From NCBI GenBank assembly GCA_025345505.1, contig JANVCC010000047.1:9524413-9588412 (forward strand): a stretch of DNA of 64,000 bases. The letters run 5' to 3'. Positions within the stretch are counted from its first letter, which is position 1. Each line of letters opens with the position of its first letter. The translations under genes and the position numbers were made by a program. The notes beneath the pieces were generated by a model, which had not been told where the DNA came from, searched no databases, and worked only from the letters and a program-made list of their open reading frames with translations. Shown here one piece after another: positions 34,294-45,748 of the stretch. This DNA comes from Todiramphus chloris collaris (taxonomy: Eukaryota; Chordata; Aves; Coraciiformes; Alcedinidae).

Positions 34294-37200
34294 CTCAGCA
34301 TTTATTCTTAAGAGGGTGGTAAGGCCTGATGGAGAGCTGTGGAAGAGAAGGAACTTTGCTTCAGTCAGCCAGAGACGAGTTTCTCTGGAGATGAACCTCT
34401 AAGTCCTGGGGCTGGCTGGCACCGGGCAGCTGTACCCCTGAGGAAAGGCAAACAGGACGAAACGCACGGACCTCTCTCCAAGACAGCTATACATTGCAAT
34501 AAGTGAGAGTGGGAATGAATTATTTAGGAAGGTATCAGCAGTATGAACAATGGTAATGGAGCAGAATTGAAGGGAAGCTGCAAGGAGGCACAGCGTGATT
34601 AATTTATTGGAAACTCCTGGCTCCATCAGACACTATACTTTAGTGGAAATGGAGAAGGACCCAAAGCTGGGCTTTAATTAGCATTTTCACATCATTTTCA
34701 AACTTTAAAAATTAGCTTTGTACACTTACAATTTCAGTTACAAATGAATAATTACAGTTGTTCAACTACATTTCAAGCATGCACAGGAGAGAACAACCAG
34801 GTATTGACTGCTAGGATCCTCTTAATATGAAGTCCCCAAAGTTTGTGCTCTTCCAAACAACTATCAAAACTACAGAATTCTTTCATGCAAATACAGAACA
34901 CCTTGTAATAAACCTTATCCCTAAAGTATGGCAAAAGTTTAAATGTAGTGCTTTCTAGATTACCATAAACACAAATCCAAAGGGCAACTACCGAAGAAAA
35001 CATTTCCTATACAATTATCAGTCACAAGACACCACAAAGCCTACAGAACAAATCAATGTGGAATGATTTTTCATACAAAGTATGAAAAACAAGCCTTTTC
35101 CTAAGTGTGGGGTTTGGGGTTGGATTATTTAGCAATTTTCACAGTAAAAATACAAGAGTAAATTAAAACTATAATTTATCAGGCAGCAACAGGAAGTTCA
35201 TAAAGGGAAGGTAACAAAAATTCTTTCTTTATACATGTGAGAGAATATGTGAATTTGTCTTAAAACTTTAGATTTAAAACCCAGCGTTTCCTATCTGGAT
35301 TTGTCTATGCTCACCTACACTGTAGTACCTGCTTTCTCAAAATGGAGGGGGAGGGAAAGAGAGAGAGAACAGTCTGATTTCACAGTTCTATGAAGGAGGG
35401 AAACATCATCCAGTGCTTTCAGATCTCTGAGGTGCAGAGAAATCATGTGAGACACTGAAGGTCACAAAGGTTGTACGTGGGGAAGTTAGGATAGCAGCCA
35501 AAATTCAGTTTTATTGACCCCAGAACTCACAGAGACACCAAATTCATTTTAACTTAACAGCTCCAAGCATTTCATATTTTTATTGTATATAACTATGTAA
35601 TTGTCTTCTACTTTTGAAATTCCAAGATGTTTCAGCATTGCACTTTTCATCCTCAAGTGCGGCATTTAGAAGCAGCGTTTTTTAATGTGTGCACTTTTTA
35701 CCAAATAAATGAATATTTACAATTTCAACAGCTGAAACACTAAGAAAAACACCAACAATTATAATAAAGTCAAAATGTCAGGTTTAATGGTGGCAGGATG
35801 TCTCACACTATCTTTTAATTCTTAAGAATGTTTTCTCATTTAGTTCTTAACTACTTGAAGATCAAGGTTTTAATCACTGGTTTTGGCACAATGTTTTTAT
35901 AGTGCTAACCTGCTTTATCTTAGACTGTTGTGCATACCACCAGGAAATCCTCAGTATTACATCCCTACTAGAGATTAAAAGAATGATCATTCTTTTCCTC
36001 CTGAAACCTATAAAATTGGAGATTCTGGGACGTAGCAACCAGTTACGCAGAGGAAATTGTTCCTTTGGACTTGTGCCAACCACTAATAGGTGCTATTTCA
36101 CCACAGGGTGGGATGCTCAAACTACTTTTCTTGCGTGAAATGTAATGCTTGGTAAACAGAGGATCTATAGTCCTGTGAGATTTACTGGAGAGTCACCAGC
36201 TCAGCACCACTGTAGCCCACACCAGGAGGAGAAATGAAGAGCTTAGCTCTAAGGGACTATAAAAGGAGCCTGCAGAAACAGCCTCACCTCCAGCCAGGTG
36301 ATGACCTGAACCCCTTAAATACCTCCTTTGTTAGAATCAACAATAATTCTTCATCCCCAAAGGTGGGGAGTTCTGCAGGAGCAGGAATTCTTATGCATTG
36401 AGCAGTCACTCATTACACTTCGACAGCCCCTCCACTGCCTGCATCTAGTCATCTTGTCTGTCCCTAGCATTTGATCCAGACATGACTCTTACATCACTAG
36501 GAATTGCATCTGTTGTGCTATATATTCCTAGAAAGAGATTAGCTGTGGCATTTCAAACCCTTACACATACCCTCTGTGCAAACTACCTCGCACCTTAAAC
36601 AAAGACAGGCTACTTTGCTCTAAGTGTAATTTGATGTGTGTGAGGGAGCAGGTTTAGGTGTCTTGCCTTATTTCCAAACACTCATTTGCGCCCTGGGAAT
36701 TTTTCAACACATGTTACAAGTTTCCTAATCCATGGAGAACCAAAATACCAGCTAGCTTCTCCATGCAGTAAAATACACCTGTCAGCTACAGCTCTTCAGC
36801 TGTAGATATGGTAAGGTTTACATTTCCTCAACAAGCAGAGGAATTTGCTCTGATAAGGAGCATCCTTAGGAAATCTCATTCTTCAGATATAAATGATATA
36901 TGGTCTTCTGCTCTGCATGTGAATACAGTGGAGTGGGCAGGTCAGTGCATAAAGAGGACCTTGCAGTGTACAAGGATAGAAAGACTGAGAAAAGCAAGGC
37001 AGAAAGACAAAGTGGTATGGGGACACAAACATACATTTTTCAAGGGTTTTAGTTCCATTTCAAGACTTCTTTTTCTTTAAGACTTTAATCAGTTTTAAAA
37101 AATACACAAAGAGAAATATGCAGAAACACCAAAATGTCTAAATGAGGTGAGTTGACTCTATAAACCTTTCAAAATTCTTCAGGAATTTTGGACCTGAACA

Positions 37201-37326
37201 AGGACTAAACACCAAAGATTTGATATCTTTCTCCAGCTATGTCATATTATTTGCTATAATAAAAAGAATATTTCTTCTTATACTCTGTAATGTAGGGACA
37301 ATATTAAAGACAACATAAAGTTAAAA

Positions 37327-37340
37327 AATATTGCAATATT
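37327..37340. repeat. 14-bp perfect palindrome containing ATTGCAAT
   Basis: AATATTGCAATATT equals its reverse complement. The core ATTGCAAT resembles a C/EBP-type half-site pair. Binding is not shown and chance is likely in AT-rich DNA. Confidence 0.85.
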
Positions 37341-38929
37341 GAACAATCTTTCTCTTCAAAGTACCATAGTAACAAATGAAGATGAATAGACACACTCTTT
37401 TGGTTCTATGGGCAAATTAACTGAAGATTTGCTTGTTTGCCAAAACTAATGCAACTTTGGGCTAGAAAAATCCATGCTGGTTTTCCAGTTTCTCCAGGTG
37501 AAAAATTAATCTATTATACTATGTACTCCACACTACCTAAATATCCCTGCTTAGAAATCAGAAACATTACAGAGAGGGTTCCCAGGTTGTCACTGAACTG
37601 ATAAAGGCTCTGAGCAGAGAGTTAATGGGTGTTACTGTTTTGTAGCAAAGGCACAGAGTAAACCAACACTCAAGACATGAAAATACATACATCAGAGACA
37701 AACAAAAGAATGAGAAGCTGACAAAGCTGCACAGATCCTTATTCTGGAGTCCAAGGTCTGCAGAGGGAATCATTGACTTCACCAGAGAATATTTCCCTAG
37801 CAGCATGAGTTGCCTGTAACTTCTAAATGTGTCTTCAGCTGCTCTCCTTTTTAAGCAGAAGTAACAATGAATAAATGGCTATGCATATTTAGCACTGTAT
37901 TCCATTTAATGACATTTTCATTATATTATTTATGGCTTATTTTTAGAGAGGTTGGTCACCACTGAACTGCTCTGGGAAAATTAAAACAGTGCCTTTTCAA
38001 TGAAAAGGAATAAATTGTTCCATTTCCTTGTCTCCATTATAGATCATCCACTTTTGCAGCAAGCAATGCTTTGCCCATTCTCTCCAGTAGTTAGAGAGCC
38101 CTGCAGGATGCTGGACTAGGGGTTGAAAAAGGAACTGACTATACCTGAGAAAAAGCAGGCAAGCACATTGGTTTTTGACATGGACTACATTACTTATGCA
38201 CAGGTGATGTAAAACACCCTCAAACTCTGGCAAAGAGAAAGGAAATAGTTCTATGGTTGAAATGGTTCAACTCGTAACAGCAGAGAGTGGAGGGGAAGCC
38301 CTGAATAAAATTAAAAAAAAAAAATCCACTAACAACACAATTCCTTGTAAAAGGACAGGAAGAGAGTTGCATTGTTGCCTAAACCACACAGGGCTGTAAG
38401 CAATGGCTTCTGGGCATAACTCTTAGAGACTTTTTGCAATCTTGATAAGGTCAAAAGCAACACACATTTCTTTTTTAAAATAATCCAAGCCACCACAGTC
38501 CTGCAAGAGGCTCTTTTTCTCATGGTTACAAACCATTACCAGTACTGCTATTACCACCACTGCTATACTATTGTATTACTATTAAAAATAGTAGTGCATT
38601 ATTGTTGCTGACTTTATTAATTTGTTGAGTGTCTTCCAGCCCAGGCTCTTCAGCTCAAACTCTAGAGAGGAGTTATCTGCCACAATGAGAAAATGACACA
38701 TATTACTGATGTTTGGTAGCAAAAGCAGTGGCCAACCCTAGGCAGGAGCCTCCCAAGATTGAAAGGTGCCTCATACTCTGCACAACTGAGTCCACATCCA
38801 GCCAGTCTGACATGCTGATGGTGTTTGCTACATCATAGTTAGTTAGCTATAACATAACCACTAATACATCTGCTTTGGACTGAGGTAAGCATAGGACTTG
38901 ACCTGGGTGACTTTGTGCAGATTCAGGGG

Positions 38930-39413
38930 TGTCCTGGTTTAACCTCTGCTGGCATCTAAAGACCGCACAGCTGCTCACCCACTGCTTTCTCCACCTCCTG
39001 TGGGATGGGAAGGAGAATCAGGAGGAAGGGCAGGAGGGGAAACAAAAACAAAACCAAAGGTGAGACCCCAGGGTTGAGATAAGGACATGTTAACAAAACA
39101 ACACAAAGAGAGAAGAAAACACCATCACTAATGAGCGTGATGATTAAATGAGAAACAAAGCCAGTGACAGAAACCAGGAAGGCTCTACCTGTGCCCAAGA
39201 CACCACTTTCCCTGCTCCAGCTTCACTGAAGCTCCCCACTGAAGCAAGTTGAAAATAGGCAGCCCAGGCCAGCCCTTCCTTATATAGGGTCAGGATTCAG
39301 TGTGGTATCCAGCATCCCACTGGCTGGCTCAGGTGTTTATCCTACTGTGGCCCCTCCCAGCTGCCTGGGCCAGCAGCTCTTTGTGGTAATTAACCCGAAT
39401 CAAACTCAGGACA
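38930..39413 (+). mobile_element. Solo LTR of an ERVL-type endogenous retrovirus
   Basis: The element begins TGTCCTGGTTTAACC and ends CAAACTCAGGACA, so it has a 7-bp inverted terminal repeat (TGTCCTG/CAGGACA) and the TG...CA ends of an LTR; length is 484 bp. The flanks AGGGG (38925-38929) and AGGGT (39414-39418) form a 5-bp target duplication with one mismatch, fitting ERVL. A TATA box TTATATAG lies at 39280-39287. The segment after it (CCCACTGGCTGGCTCAGG at 39316-39333) matches CCCACTGGTCAGCTCAGG in the LTR at 15119-15586, so the two are related. The CRE present there is replaced here by GGATTCAG. No internal viral genes adjoin it. Confidence 0.85.
39280..39287 (+). promoter_or_regulatory. 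TATA box of the second LTR
   Basis: TTATATAG sits at the position equivalent to the TATA-like box of the 15 kb LTR. The adjoining CRE position is degraded, so this copy would be expected to lack cAMP-responsive input. Confidence 0.45.
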
Positions 39414-42400
39414 AGGGTTTTGGCTCTAAAAGACCCAATTTGGTCCATGATATCTGCTAAATGCTGTGGAGGAATAAATATAGCAGTTTTTTTCCTCTCC
39501 AGCTTGTCTTTATGCTCATTCAGTATCTACTTTTTCACTTTTCTTTTTAAAAAGAGCCTGGGAACAAGAGAGAGATACAATAATCAAAGGGCAGGATTTA
39601 AAAAGCATTCAGTTTTCAAAGTCATGCATGATGTTTATACTCATAGATTTCCACACAACTTAGGTGTGAACTATAAATACCATACATGTCCCCCATAAAG
39701 AGGGCAAATTTTAATAGATTAGTCCCATGATTTTTGCCATGAAATGTTTTGAAGAAGTGAAAGTTTTATTGATTTTTTTCATCTTTTGCTGTCATTTTTT
39801 CACAAGAAACAAACCAAAAGGAATGTATGAGAAACTTGCAAGTCCCAATTTCATGGTTTTTTTTTTTTTTTTCATATTGCATAACCTCTCCATGTACATC
39901 CAGAAACAGTCTGCTTAGAGGTAACTGATCAGGTCTTGAGATAAAGAAAATCGTAATGATTTCCGCTGCCTACTACAGAATAAAAATATTCCTGAATTTT
40001 GATCTCCTTTTGTCTTTCTCTTCCCTACACCCTTCAAAATTCATAAACCTACAGGGGTCCTATTTTGTTATGGTTATTTAGTGCCAGTCCTCCGGTTTTC
40101 TTTTTCTGCAGCTAGCAGCAACAGGTTGTAGGTACAGCAAAGTCTAGGTGACCCTCCCCCATCAGAATTCAGGCAACTCTACTCTTCCTGTTCCACAGAT
40201 GGATTTCAGAAGCACATTAAAGGAATGCTCTTACATAAAAGTGCATTTTACCAGACACATAAAATGGGTCAAAATACGAATGTTAAGTGACTTTTTTACT
40301 CCTCATGAAGACAACATCCCCTCATTCAACTTACATTTTATGTATAAAGAAAACATTGTGAATGTCCACTATTTGTTTCTTTGCTGCTTAAGTGGGCACT
40401 TTAATATGTAAGTGCACAGAGTGTTGTACAGCTGAACTCACCCTTCTGATGGTACAAAGAAAAAGTAACACTTTGCTTTACAAAACCTTACAGATACGAC
40501 TTGGTCAGCTTTCTAGTATTATTTAGGGCAAACAGATGGTACATAAAGCCACTAGAGGCAATTTTACCTTCCTCTCATGCCCTTCGACTCGGTTCTTGAC
40601 ATCATACAGAGTAAAGGAAGCTGTTTATAGCACAAACTGCGGTAACAAAAACCAGACACTGAGTATCTGGGATACAATCTGCTTGTGAGGACGTAAGAGC
40701 TCCCAGCTAAATTTAAGCAGAGGCACCACTGTGGTGGCTGATTAGCTGCTTCCTGTGTATTTCTTAGCAAGACATCCAGTGGAATATAGGCATCCAGTGC
40801 TAGCAAAGCATATGACTGCAAAAGTGCAAACAAATCAGCAGACACTTTCAACTAAACGCAAATAGGGAATAAGACCTAAGAAACATCACCTCATCCACAA
40901 CTGCAATCTTGCTGCATTGCTGCACCCACAAAACAGACACATGCACGCAGAGAGCTCCATACGTGCTCTAGGTACACAAATAGATCCATTCAAATGTCTC
41001 ATGTGGACTGCTTTTAAAGTAATTACTCACTCCACAGAGACCTCTGCATTTTTACTAATAGGAAAATGATTGGCCATACTATAAATGGCTTGTATAAAGG
41101 CCATATTGTACTAGTTTCCTAAATAGATCCTAAAGCAACCTGGATACCTCAGTTGTAACCCTTTCTTGAAAGGGAAGTGGCCTTTGATGTGAAGCTCTGG
41201 TCACAAACAGAGTATAAACAACTCTGGGATCTACCGGGACATAGTGTTTCAAAGTGTCAGAACATTAACCCAGCTTAATGTATTAAATCCTTACTATAGG
41301 AAGTATCTGCAGAAAACTCAAGGGACAACTACAGCCTGTTAGGAGACATACAAGCTGTGTTGACTCACTGCCACGCAGAATTTAATAATTTTCATCCTTA
41401 AGGGTGCTGCTCATATGTACTTCTGTTCAGTGACTCCATGAAAAGCATATTAATAAGTATGGGGTTTTGATTTTTCAAGCATGTGCAGAAGATTTAGATT
41501 TTCTGTGAAGAGGGAGGAGGGAATTTTGGCTTACTTACGTCATACATACTTATGTCATCCAACACAGTATACTGTTTTTCTTTCGTAAGTACTCAAAATA
41601 TTTCCATTCACAAATGCACACAGATACAACATTTATGACTTCTGTTACAGGTTACATTGCCAGAAATCCTCCAAAGACCTTAAGGCCGTTCAGAAAGTAC
41701 AAACCAAAAAAAACAGAGAATGTGCCTGGAGACCCCTCTTTTCACCATCTGGTCTTCTTTTCACCTTGTCCCATCCTGTTCACTAAAAGTAGTCACATTC
41801 CTTCAGATTATGGAAAGGAAAGACTGGCAAAAAGACCAAAACCCGGGCACCCAATTTCACATGTTGTCTTGGAAATGATGGGAAGAATCTTGAGTGAATT
41901 ATTATTGAAGGATCTGTTACATTAATTGACATTTTATTACTTTTGACCAGTGGATATCCTTTTATCAACATCTCTGTGCTGCCCTTAATCTCTTCTCCTT
42001 GGGTTTTGAGATGTAAGCAGTAAATTTTCAAAGGAAACAGTTCTCTAAAGGAAAATTCTGGAACTTCTAAGAACAGAAACTCATCAGTCTAATGAAAATA
42101 CCGATTAAAAAGGTGTATGTTTCAATCATTCAAGACTACATAAACTTCCTATATTTCTCAGAGAGAGGTAGATCTGTAAACCTTCAGAAGCCGTATTCAT
42201 GTCCATAGAACTGGTCTGCACTGCCACAAGTCTGACCAAAAGCATTTTGGGATGAGTTGGAGGAGTACATCCCAAAAAGGGAAAACATTTCCTGGAAATG
42301 GGTTGCTTGTGGAAAAAAAATCTGTTTGAAGTTTCAGCATTTAGAACTTGTTAGAATATTGGACTTTGTTAAAGAATTTCTGGTCTGAAGAAACTTCTTC

Positions 42401-42523
42401 AGATATTTTAATTCCATCAGGAAAGCAAATTTGGTGTTACTAATTTAAATCTTTTGAAAAGGTCAAGACTCAAATGAAATGTTTCAAAATTCTAAATGAA
42501 GTTGTTTTATTGTAAAGAAACCC

Positions 42524-42528
<5 letters not shown>

Positions 42529-42554
<26 letters not shown>
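42529..42554. repeat. Poly-T tract, 26 bases
   Basis: An uninterrupted run of 26 T residues. No retroelement body was recognised on either side. Confidence 0.95.
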
Positions 42555-45500
42555 GTCTGGAACGGGAATAGTTAATTTAGGCAAACTCATTTGTTCGGGG
42601 TTTTGTCCCAGCTTTGATCTTCATCTCTCATGACCAAAATGAATGAAATTGAAACCTGTCCTCTAAGTCCAGAAACACTTCCCGGGAATCTGTCAAGTTA
42701 GACCAGATATCTACTTTTTTCACCTAAAAATAGAAAGCAGTGCTCTGAAATGTTCACTGTGGTGGAGGCATATGTCTAAAATGCAAGGAGCTGTTAAAAG
42801 CACTGCAAGCAGAAGCATGCCCTTTGAGCTGCCAGCAAGTAAAGCTGCTCCAGTTGGGCATTCATGGCACACCATGACTGCAAAAGACAGTTAATTATCA
42901 TTCATCTTGAGACCTCACCAGCACCTTCCCATCACTGAATCAGATGGAGACTGAGTTTATTGGTGGCTCTGTTGACCACATATCTTCTCTCAGTTGACAA
43001 TGTCTTCAAAATTGCCATCACTGTGTAGAAGGGATTTCAGAGCTGGACCCTGAGTTGGAAATGGGAGGCACATAGTGGAACAAGAGCTTGAAATAAAAGC
43101 AGGTGAAAGAGAAGCACTCAGAGTTTCATCTGTTTTTAGCAAGTCTATTTATACCTCACCATAGCCTTTGAAAACATAAAATTCTAGTCCTAATTTATTA
43201 ATGGAATGTGCTAGCACCAAGTTATTTTTAAATTTAGAATATAAATGGCCTTCATGAACTAGAGCGAGCAGGCAGCATCTGACATGAGTCTCAGAGCTAG
43301 TGTGAAATTTACTTTTAAATTGCTGCTGCCTTTCCAAAAATTATGCACCGTGAGCATGTGGCTCCACTCGTGTTAGATTTTCTTTAATTAGAAAACAGAA
43401 CCACAGGAAGCAGCACACAGAAAGGATCTTGCCCTTGCTTGGGCAATCTTCTTGTCTTATTTCAGCTGTTTCTTCCCAGTTAAATTCAAGTTGTCAAAGG
43501 ATTTATGATGCTGAAAAAAATAGACAACACAGACATTTCCAGATATTTGTAAACAAAACAGGCAAAGATTATTTATCTTTTATTTTATTTCCCACTCTCC
43601 TCCTTCTTTTATGACAAACAAGAGGTGGGAACTGAAACAAAGAAAAGAGAGTTTTGGCATTTTTTTAGTTTATGGGAATTTTTATTCCCAATATTAAGTG
43701 CAATGAAAAAAGGTTATTCTTCTGTAGAAGTGTTCCTCAAAAGGACATCGCAGCTCAGTCTTTGGTCAGCTCAAATCATCTGCCCTTTTAGTCACTCACT
43801 GTTGACTTTTTCCAGCGGCTGTCCTCATCACAGCTTTATAAGCCCATTAGAGACACGCATTTGAGTGTTTTAGGGAATGACTAGACACAGAAAATGATTT
43901 CCCATAAATAATTTATTTGATGACTTCAAAATTCTCGGCATTCCTGTAAGAAGTGCTTGTCACGGAGGAATGCTGGTAAGAGACAGCAGCTCTCTTCCCC
44001 AGTGCCACCACCTGACCCAGGGCCACCTCCATAACCCATGGAGAAACTGCTGCAGTTTCTTCTGGGATTTGTTCCTCTGTTGTCTGAGTTAGCAGGAATT
44101 TTACTAATAACTCAAACACAAACTGAATGAGATCCAGAGGCGTCCTCATCGTCTGTGCCTTCTGATAACAACAAGGAAAACTGCAATGCTTTGCAAGCAA
44201 ACTTCCTTATGCATGAGACAACTTTGGGACAAAAACTGTGGTAGCCAAGAGTCTGTTCTCGCAGGCTCCTCAAAGAAACAGTGCTGTTCTACAGTACAGA
44301 TTTACAAGACTAAACCATTGAAAGGTTTGCGAAGGCTCAGTAAGTGCTTTTTATACTGAGCTTAGCTCTATCTTTATGTCCAGAATTTAGTACACATAAA
44401 AGTGGTTTTGGAGGTACTTTAGAACACATGGAATTATCTTTATCAATTTTCATTAGTTTTAGATTAAAAGAACGCTGAACTTTAAAGACTTGTTTATATG
44501 AAATATTGAAGCTCCTCTAAGGTAAGTCTTTGACAAGGGAAACAGTATATATGTGTTCATATGTAAAACGTGCATTTGAAACATTACTGCATATGAAGAC
44601 ATTTACTGAGAAAGTTCTTCATGTATTGAACACACGGGCTTTCCATACACAGTCTGTAACCTCTAAATGGACCAATTCATACTGTATTAGCTTTCTTGTA
44701 TCTCTCAGTCAAGCATCGGTAGGGTCCTTGAGTTAGTTTTAAGGCAAGAATCTCAGATAAGTCTTTCTCATTACCTTTGTCACTAAAATTTAATAACAAG
44801 TTAAATTATTAATTAAGATCAAATGTAGTAGCTGCATACTAATATGCTGGCAATTTATCTATCACTTTTAGCAGTCAGCATGTTTAAATTATCTCACCTC
44901 AGTGCCTGATAAACAATCAATAGACTTTATTTAATAGCTTCATCTCCAGTGCTAATTGTATCCATTTAAATGAAATTATTCTGATTGTTATTCCATGCAG
45001 TGATTTGGTGATATGAGACTTCTGAAGAGATATTATTGATTTGGGGCAACCAAGCACCATCCATTACAGCTGTGAAGACAGGAATTAAATATAAATAGTG
45101 AGCTATTATTTTGTGGATGTCTTTATGGACAAATAGGGTAGCGGAAGCAAGATAATTACAAATTTGCACTAATTTGTCTTCTTGATTTATAGGTATATGA
45201 TTCCTGAAAATAGAACAAGGGCTACAAAATAATAAAATTAACCTGGCAATAGCTATAACCTTGTGACTCCTTTAGCAGAAAGGACAAACAATTCATGTGC
45301 TGTCAGGTTTTAGAAGGTGTTTAGACATGTGAAAAAAAAGCAGCTTGGCACCTGGTGAGATTTACAGCAGTGCCTAAAATGATTTTTGGACAGTTAAATA
45401 GAATTTTGGAAGTAGACTAAAGGAAAAAAAACCCAACAAAACTCTTCCATTGTCCCAGATTACATCTGCCATGCTGAAAGGAACCATACAAAAAATATTT

Positions 45501-45704
45501 TCAAAGATGTGGGACAAAGATAACTTTTGTGCCACGTTCCTGTGGAGACAGAGTAAACACTACTAGAGTTCTACAGCACATCTGAAGTTACAAGTGAGCT
45601 GATCAGAATCAGTGGGAGATGTGTGGTATTGGAGACTCAAGAACCAACAACTAATCTGGCAAATGAGAAATTATTTGAAAGTTGACTTGATAACAGAGAA
45701 CCCA

Positions 45705-45748
45705 CTCTTTGTTCTGAGCCTCAGTGACATCAATTAAATGGAGATAGT
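45705..45748 (+). mobile_element. Possible MIR SINE fragment
   Basis: The stretch contains TTCTGAGCCTCAGTGACATC followed by TTAAATGGAGATA. This resembles the conserved MIR segment 'ctgagcctcagtttcctcatctgtaaaatggggataa'. Only about 44 bp are recognisable, with an internal mismatch cluster, and the upstream MIR core is not clear. Such remnants are sparse but known in bird genomes. Coincidence is possible. Confidence 0.35.

Larger units (their letters stand above)
31831..38929. other. Non-coding AT-rich spacer
   Basis: About 7 kb with no supported gene. It contains (AT)n at 32720-32735, an A-rich tract at 33449-33481, a four-copy tandem repeat at 33735-33801, (TA)11 at 34272-34293 and a 14-bp palindrome at 37327-37340. 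The AT-rich stretch 32460-33900 has no recognised transposon. The open frames are short and unremarkable. Confidence 0.65.

Noticed and set aside
15119-39413. Reading the two ERVL-type LTRs as the ends of one provirus
   Set aside because: They are 23.8 kb apart, differ clearly in sequence, have different target duplications, and no retroviral genes were recognised between them.
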